A stretch of 64,000 nt of DNA. It comes from Halobacillus salinus (lineage in GTDB: Bacteria; Bacillota; Bacilli; Bacillales; Halobacillaceae). Made by a program: the position numbers and the translations under genes. How positions within the stretch are numbered: position 1 is the first letter of the stretch; every line of letters starts with the position of its first letter. Below, piece by piece: positions 60,666 through 64,000 of the stretch. The notes beneath the pieces were generated by a model. The model saw nothing but the letters and a program-made list of their open reading frames with translations, did not search any database and was not told the DNA's origin. Where the stretch lies: the NCBI RefSeq assembly GCF_004684905.1, contig NZ_SRJC01000002.1:310001-374000 (forward strand), given 5' to 3'.

Positions 60666-61562
60666 TTAAATGAATATGGACAACAGGATTGGGATGGTAA
60701 TGACACTGAAGAGCGTCGTCACCAACGTGATGCTTGATACAAGGTCTGGCTTAGACTTGAATTGGACAGCAAAAATGGTTGTAGTGGCTGCTGACGGCAT
60801 TGCAGCGGAAACGATCAGCACGCTCGCCATCAACGGACTCATTGGCAGAATAAGCGTTAGTCCAAAAGCGATAAGTGGAGAGGCGATCAGCCTGACACTC
60901 GTTGCATAGGTAATCTTGGACCAATCAAACTGCTTCAACTTAATATCAGCGAGCTGCATGCCAAGTACGACCATCACCATTGGAATCGTGGCTTGAGCGA
61001 GCAGGCTGACACTATTCATTAAGTTTTCCGGCATCGGGACAGATGCAACGTTCATGACTAATGCGACCAATACAGCGTAAGTCGGTGGCATCTTCAGGAC
61101 AGCAGCAACCGCCATCTTCAAACCAGAACTCCCTCTGGCGGCATAGTAGACACCAAAAAAGTTCATGATGATCGCCTGAAGCACAAGGAAGGACACAGAA
61201 TACACGAAACCTTCCTCTCCGAAGGCAAAGAGAATAATCGGCGCACCGTAATTACCAGAATTCATAAAAGCTGTCGATAAGATTAGTCCACTTTCCATAC
61301 TCATATCATATTTTTTCACTTTTGCTACGACTTTGTTAATTAGCAAAATGCTCGCTAGCAGCAGACCCGAGAATACAATCATGGTCAAGTATTCTCCGTC
61401 TAAGTCCGCTTCGTAAAAGGTTTCAAATACTAAGCATGGAAGCATCACATATAAAGCGATTGTTGAGATTGATTTGATATCTAGTTTAGCAATTTTTTGA
61501 ATGACGAATCCCGCACCAAAAATCAATAAAACGGGAAACACGACTTGAATAAAAACAGCCAT
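60666..61562 (-). CDS. AEC-family transporter
   Basis: A 298-aa membrane protein with about ten segments, of the auxin efflux carrier / malate permease type. Marks: VVFPVLLIFGAGFVIQ, the discontinuous-helix motif MNSGNYGAPI, PMVMVVLGMQLADI and VSAAMPSAATTTIFAVQF. AEC proteins carry malate, malonate, other organic acids or export amino acids. It precedes the Crh-like gene by 18 nt, so the two may be co-transcribed. Confidence 0.88.
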   Translation of the reverse strand: MAVFIQVVFPVLLIFGAGFVIQKIAKLDIKSISTIALYVMLPCLVFETFYEADLDGEYLTMIVFSGLLLASILLINKVVAKVKKYDMSMESGLILSTAFMNSGNYGAPIILFAFGEEGFVYSVSFLVLQAIIMNFFGVYYAARGSSGLKMAVAAVLKMPPTYAVLVALVMNVASVPMPENLMNSVSLLAQATIPMVMVVLGMQLADIKLKQFDWSKITYATSVRLIASPLIAFGLTLILPMSPLMASVLIVSAAMPSAATTTIFAVQFKSKPDLVSSITLVTTLFSVITIPILLSIFI

Positions 61563-61592
61563 AATGATTCCTTTCCTTTACCAAGTGGAATG

Positions 61593-61617
61593 AAAAACCC
61601 CTTGCCTGAAGCAAGGG
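61593..61617 (-). terminator. Terminator of the TRAP operon
   Basis: Stem CCCTTGC/GCAAGGG (61599-61605, 61611-61617) with loop CTGAA and a T-run on the minus strand. Confidence 0.82.
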
Positions 61618-61643
61618 ATTCACTGACAAACGAACGTACAACC

Positions 61644-62924
61644 TTAATCCGTAAAGCTAATAAGCCATAGCGATAGTTCAGGAATAAAGGTGATCATCAA
61701 TAAAGCAAAGATCATCGCAAGGAAGTACGGAATAATTGCTTTGGAGAGCTTCTCAATCGAGAGACCAGAAATACCAGATCCCACAAACAAGTTTACTCCG
61801 AGTGGTGGAGTAATGAATCCAATCGCCAAGTTGACGACCATGATGATTCCGAAGTGAATAGGGTCGTACCCGATATTTGTAGCAATCGGTAGTAAGATTG
61901 GTGTCAAGATGATAATCGCAGCAAGCGTATCCATGAAGCAACCTACTACAAGCAATAATAGCGTAATCAATAGAATAATTACGATTTGATTATCAGAAAT
62001 GGATAGTAAGAAGTTTGCGACTTGAGCAGGAATTTGCTCAATAGTAAGTAGTCGCCCGAAAGCTGTGGCCGAACCGACAATGATCAATACGGTTGCGGTT
62101 GTTAGCGCAGAATCAGCCAATACTTTCGGAAGGTCCTTCACTTTCAATTCACGATATAGCAAGAGCCCGGCGATCAATCCATACACTACCGCAATAACAG
62201 CAGCTTCTGTTGGAGTAAAGATCCCTCCGTAAATCCCACCTAAAATGATGACGGGGATGACAAGTGCCCATTTAGCCTCCCAGAAAGTCTTTCCGACATC
62301 AGCTAATGTTGATTTTTCACCGGAACCTTTGTAGTTGTTTTTTCTAGAATAAAGATAAGCCCAGATCATAAGTGCAGCTCCAACAATTAGCCCTGGGATG
62401 ATTCCCGCTATAAACATATCTCCGATGGATGCGCTGCCTACAACACCATAAATGACCATCGGTATACTCGGAGGAATAATGACTCCAATAGAACCTGCAG
62501 CGGCAACGGTTGCCGTTGCAAACTTTTTGTCATACCCTTGTCTAACCATGGCTGGGATCATAATTCCACCAATAGCTGCAACAGTTGCAGGACCAGATCC
62601 TGAAATCGCTGCGAAAAACATACACGTTACAATCGTCGCCATAGCGAAACCACCGGTTTTATTCCCGACAAGCGCATTGGCGAAATTAAAGAGTCGTTCG
62701 GATATGCCGCCTTTTCCCATAATCTCTCCGGCAAGGATGAAGAATGGGACAGCCATCAGAGGGAACGAATCGACAGATGTGACGAGCTCTTTCATCAGGA
62801 ATTCAATCGGGATAGTTCCGGAGTAGAAAATGGTTACCATCGTAGCCAGTCCTAACGCAATTCCGATTGGTACACTGAGAAGTAAGAGGATAGCAAACGA
62901 TCCAAATAGTACTAACGATGTCAT
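61644..62924 (-). CDS. dctM: TRAP transporter large permease
   Basis: A 426-aa DctM-type protein with about twelve segments. VPFFILAGEIMGKGGIS, AISGSGPATVAAIG, GVIIPPSIPMVIYG, GGIFTPTEAAVIAVVYG, MDTLAAIIILTPILLPIA and GFITPPLGVNLFVG are the classic motifs of the sodium-driven transport subunit. It overlaps dctQ by 4 bases (ATGA), as usual in two-component TRAP permeases. The substrate (dicarboxylate, sugar acid or similar) depends on the binding protein. Confidence 0.95.
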   Translation of the reverse strand: MTSLVLFGSFAILLLLSVPIGIALGLATMVTIFYSGTIPIEFLMKELVTSVDSFPLMAVPFFILAGEIMGKGGISERLFNFANALVGNKTGGFAMATIVTCMFFAAISGSGPATVAAIGGIMIPAMVRQGYDKKFATATVAAAGSIGVIIPPSIPMVIYGVVGSASIGDMFIAGIIPGLIVGAALMIWAYLYSRKNNYKGSGEKSTLADVGKTFWEAKWALVIPVIILGGIYGGIFTPTEAAVIAVVYGLIAGLLLYRELKVKDLPKVLADSALTTATVLIIVGSATAFGRLLTIEQIPAQVANFLLSISDNQIVIILLITLLLLVVGCFMDTLAAIIILTPILLPIATNIGYDPIHFGIIMVVNLAIGFITPPLGVNLFVGSGISGLSIEKLSKAIIPYFLAMIFALLMITFIPELSLWLISFTD

Positions 62925-63460
62925 GATTGATCCTCTCCTTCCTGCGAGTGCAATTGCTCTCGTTCATTTTCCACATCCAGTGGCTGTTTACCTATCATCA
63001 TATTAAACTGTTTGTATAAGTTCTGAATCAGACGAATCGTTGTCAGACCGAATCCAATCGGAGTAGCTAAATACACCAGCCCCATCGGAATATGCAAAGC
63101 AGGCGACTGCTGTCCGAAGCTAAGCAACTGACTGGCAATGCCATACCCCTTTACCACGACGTAGAGACTGAATACTAAGAATAATAGATTCGCAATAATA
63201 GCAAGGGCTAGCTTTCCTTTCCCTTTTAATAACATAAGACCGACGTCTACCTTGATATGACGCTGCTTCTTCACGCCATAACTGATTCCGATATAAACAA
63301 GCCAAATGAAACAATATCGGGCTAGTTCCTCCGACCAGGATAAAGAGTTTCCTGATACACGCATCACCACTTGAAGAAAAATAACGCTGACCATAATACT
63401 GGAAAAAAGGACGAGTAATACTTCTTCAAGTCTACGATCTATCGCTCGTACGATGTTCAT
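62921..63460 (-). CDS. dctQ: TRAP transporter small permease
   Basis: A 179-aa four-segment membrane protein: RRLEEVLLVLFSSIMVSVIFLQVVMR, SWSEELARYCFIWLVYIG, KKQRHIKVDV and the closing segment near VYLATPIGFGLT are standard DctQ features. The C-terminus is polar. GAGGTGAC precedes the ATG. It lies between dctP (upstream) and dctM (4-base overlap). Confidence 0.94.
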   Translation of the reverse strand: MNIVRAIDRRLEEVLLVLFSSIMVSVIFLQVVMRVSGNSLSWSEELARYCFIWLVYIGISYGVKKQRHIKVDVGLMLLKGKGKLALAIIANLLFLVFSLYVVVKGYGIASQLLSFGQQSPALHIPMGLVYLATPIGFGLTTIRLIQNLYKQFNMMIGKQPLDVENEREQLHSQEGEDQS

Positions 63461-63498
63461 AATGTCACCTCAGCAATTCCTCTTATTATGTAGAAAGA

Positions 63499-63530
63499 CG
63501 TTGCGGGTGATCTGGGTGATCCCCGCAACG
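63499..63530 (-). other. Intercistronic stem-loop between dctP and dctQ
   Basis: Arms CGTTGCGGG (63499-63507) and CCCGCAACG (63522-63530) around 14 nt. There is no T-run, so it is more likely an mRNA-processing or 3'-protecting hairpin that keeps the binding-protein message abundant than a full terminator. Confidence 0.65.
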
Positions 63531-63539
63531 CTCCTAAAC

Positions 63540-64000
63540 TTATTTTGCTTCTTCAATTTCTTTGTAGATCGCATCTACAGTATCTTCCCCAATTTTGCTC
63601 TTATATTCATCGATAACTGGTTGAACAGCATCTACCATTTCTTGACGAGCTTCTGGAGTGATTTCTGTGTACGTCATACCTTCTTCTTGAAGATCTTCTA
63701 GATACTTCGCGTTCGCTTCACGGTTCAGCTTACGCTCATGCTCCCCTGCTTCTACAGCAGCTTCGCGTACAATCGTTTGTTGTTCTTCTGTCAAACCATC
63801 ATAGAAAGATTTACTCATCATGAATACGAATGGGCTGTAAATATGGTGAGTGTTGGAAACATGGTTTTGAACTTCATAGAACTTTTGCAAGTAGATCGTT
63901 GCATATGGGTTTTCTTGTCCGTCTACTGTTCCTTGCTGCAAGGCTGTGAACAATTCAGTGAATGCCATTGGAGTCGGGTTTGCGCCTAACTTTTTGAAAG
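63540..64000 (-). CDS. dctP: TRAP transporter substrate-binding protein, C-terminal part
   Basis: The 153 visible residues are the C-terminal half of a DctP-type solute-binding protein; the gene continues past the right edge. LGANPTPMAFTELFTALQQGTVDGQENP is the family hallmark (split: LGANPTPMAFTELF and ALQQGTVDGQENP), then KFYEVQNHVSNTHHIYSPFVFMMSK and the C-terminal helices. The ORF start at 63968 is an internal Met. The substrate cannot be read from this part. Confidence 0.93.
   Translation of the reverse strand, partial: FKKLGANPTPMAFTELFTALQQGTVDGQENPYATIYLQKFYEVQNHVSNTHHIYSPFVFMMSKSFYDGLTEEQQTIVREAAVEAGEHERKLNREANAKYLEDLQEEGMTYTEITPEARQEMVDAVQPVIDEYKSKIGEDTVDAIYKEIEEAK

Noticed and set aside
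1-64000. tRNA, rRNA, CRISPR array, phage or insertion-sequence genes
   Set aside because: No cloverleaf, rRNA stretch, regularly spaced direct repeats or transposase/integrase motifs were seen on reading both strands.

Overview
The window looks like chromosomal DNA of a low-to-moderate G+C Firmicute of the family Bacillaceae. The reasons are strong AAGGAGG-type ribosome binding sites, frequent TTG/GTG starts, SigA/SigB-type promoters, Rho-independent terminators after most units, and a Bacillus-type gene set: HemAT, PutR, Des-DesKR, BceRSAB, AhpCF with a PerR box and CcpA cre-like sites. Several genes and intergenic repeat types suggest a marine or halophilic relative such as Halobacillus or Pontibacillus. 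That genus-level guess is inference. I saw no rRNA, tRNA, CRISPR array, prophage or transposase gene.

Layout. 0-5.4 kb: the start of a glycogen operon (glgB, leaving on the left), a SigB-promoted DUF948/YtxH stress-type operon, a small 56-aa gene, and a leftward NmrA-like reductase-hemAT pair. 5.5-14.2 kb: a dicarboxylate/amino-acid symporter, a DHA2 multidrug-type MFS pump behind a palindromic operator, the proline catabolism genes putM-pruA-putR, and a second MFS transporter. 14.4-17.3 kb: the cold-shock lipid desaturase Des with its DesKR two-component system. 17.4-24.5 kb: a MazG-like hydrolase, a branched-chain aminotransferase, and a bacitracin-type resistance/sensing module bceRS-bceAB with its operator. 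24.5-32 kb: oligoendopeptidase F, a three-gene NIS siderophore operon (two IucA/IucC synthetases and a PLP enzyme), and a divergent Fur-boxed FhuF-like reductase. 32-35.6 kb: an unusual non-coding stretch, a secreted endonuclease, a CoA-type Nudix hydrolase and a secreted repeat protein.

35.7-39 kb holds the least explained unit: a two-gene operon of an ATP-grasp ligase and a 653-aa protein whose C-terminal part has the spaced Gln-Cys/His/Asn signature of papain- or calpain-like enzymes. I rate this the best candidate for an undescribed system. 39-48.8 kb is a run of small house-cleaning, stress and surface genes: ASCH, deoxyribonucleotidase, DinB-like, 1-Cys peroxiredoxin, ferritin-like, GNAT, KduD-like, UspA, lipase and AI-2E family. 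48.9-57.1 kb: a protein with two retropepsin-type DTGA motifs in one chain, a DUF819 transporter, a fused Ada, an oxidoreductase, and PerR-boxed ahpCF. 57.2-64 kb: membrane proteins, a SEDS protein, an HPr/Crh-like protein that has lost the phospho-histidine region but kept the Ser46 region, an AEC carrier, and a TRAP transporter leaving on the right.

Two scales of intergenic repeat run through the window. One is a ~120-bp palindromic element with intact copies near 2.3 kb and 23.8 kb, a variant near 8.4 kb, and decayed or truncated copies near 10.1 kb and 17.8 kb. The second is a ~58-bp element that joins the first to transcription terminators.

All functional calls rest on motif reading and remembered family features. 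No database search was run.
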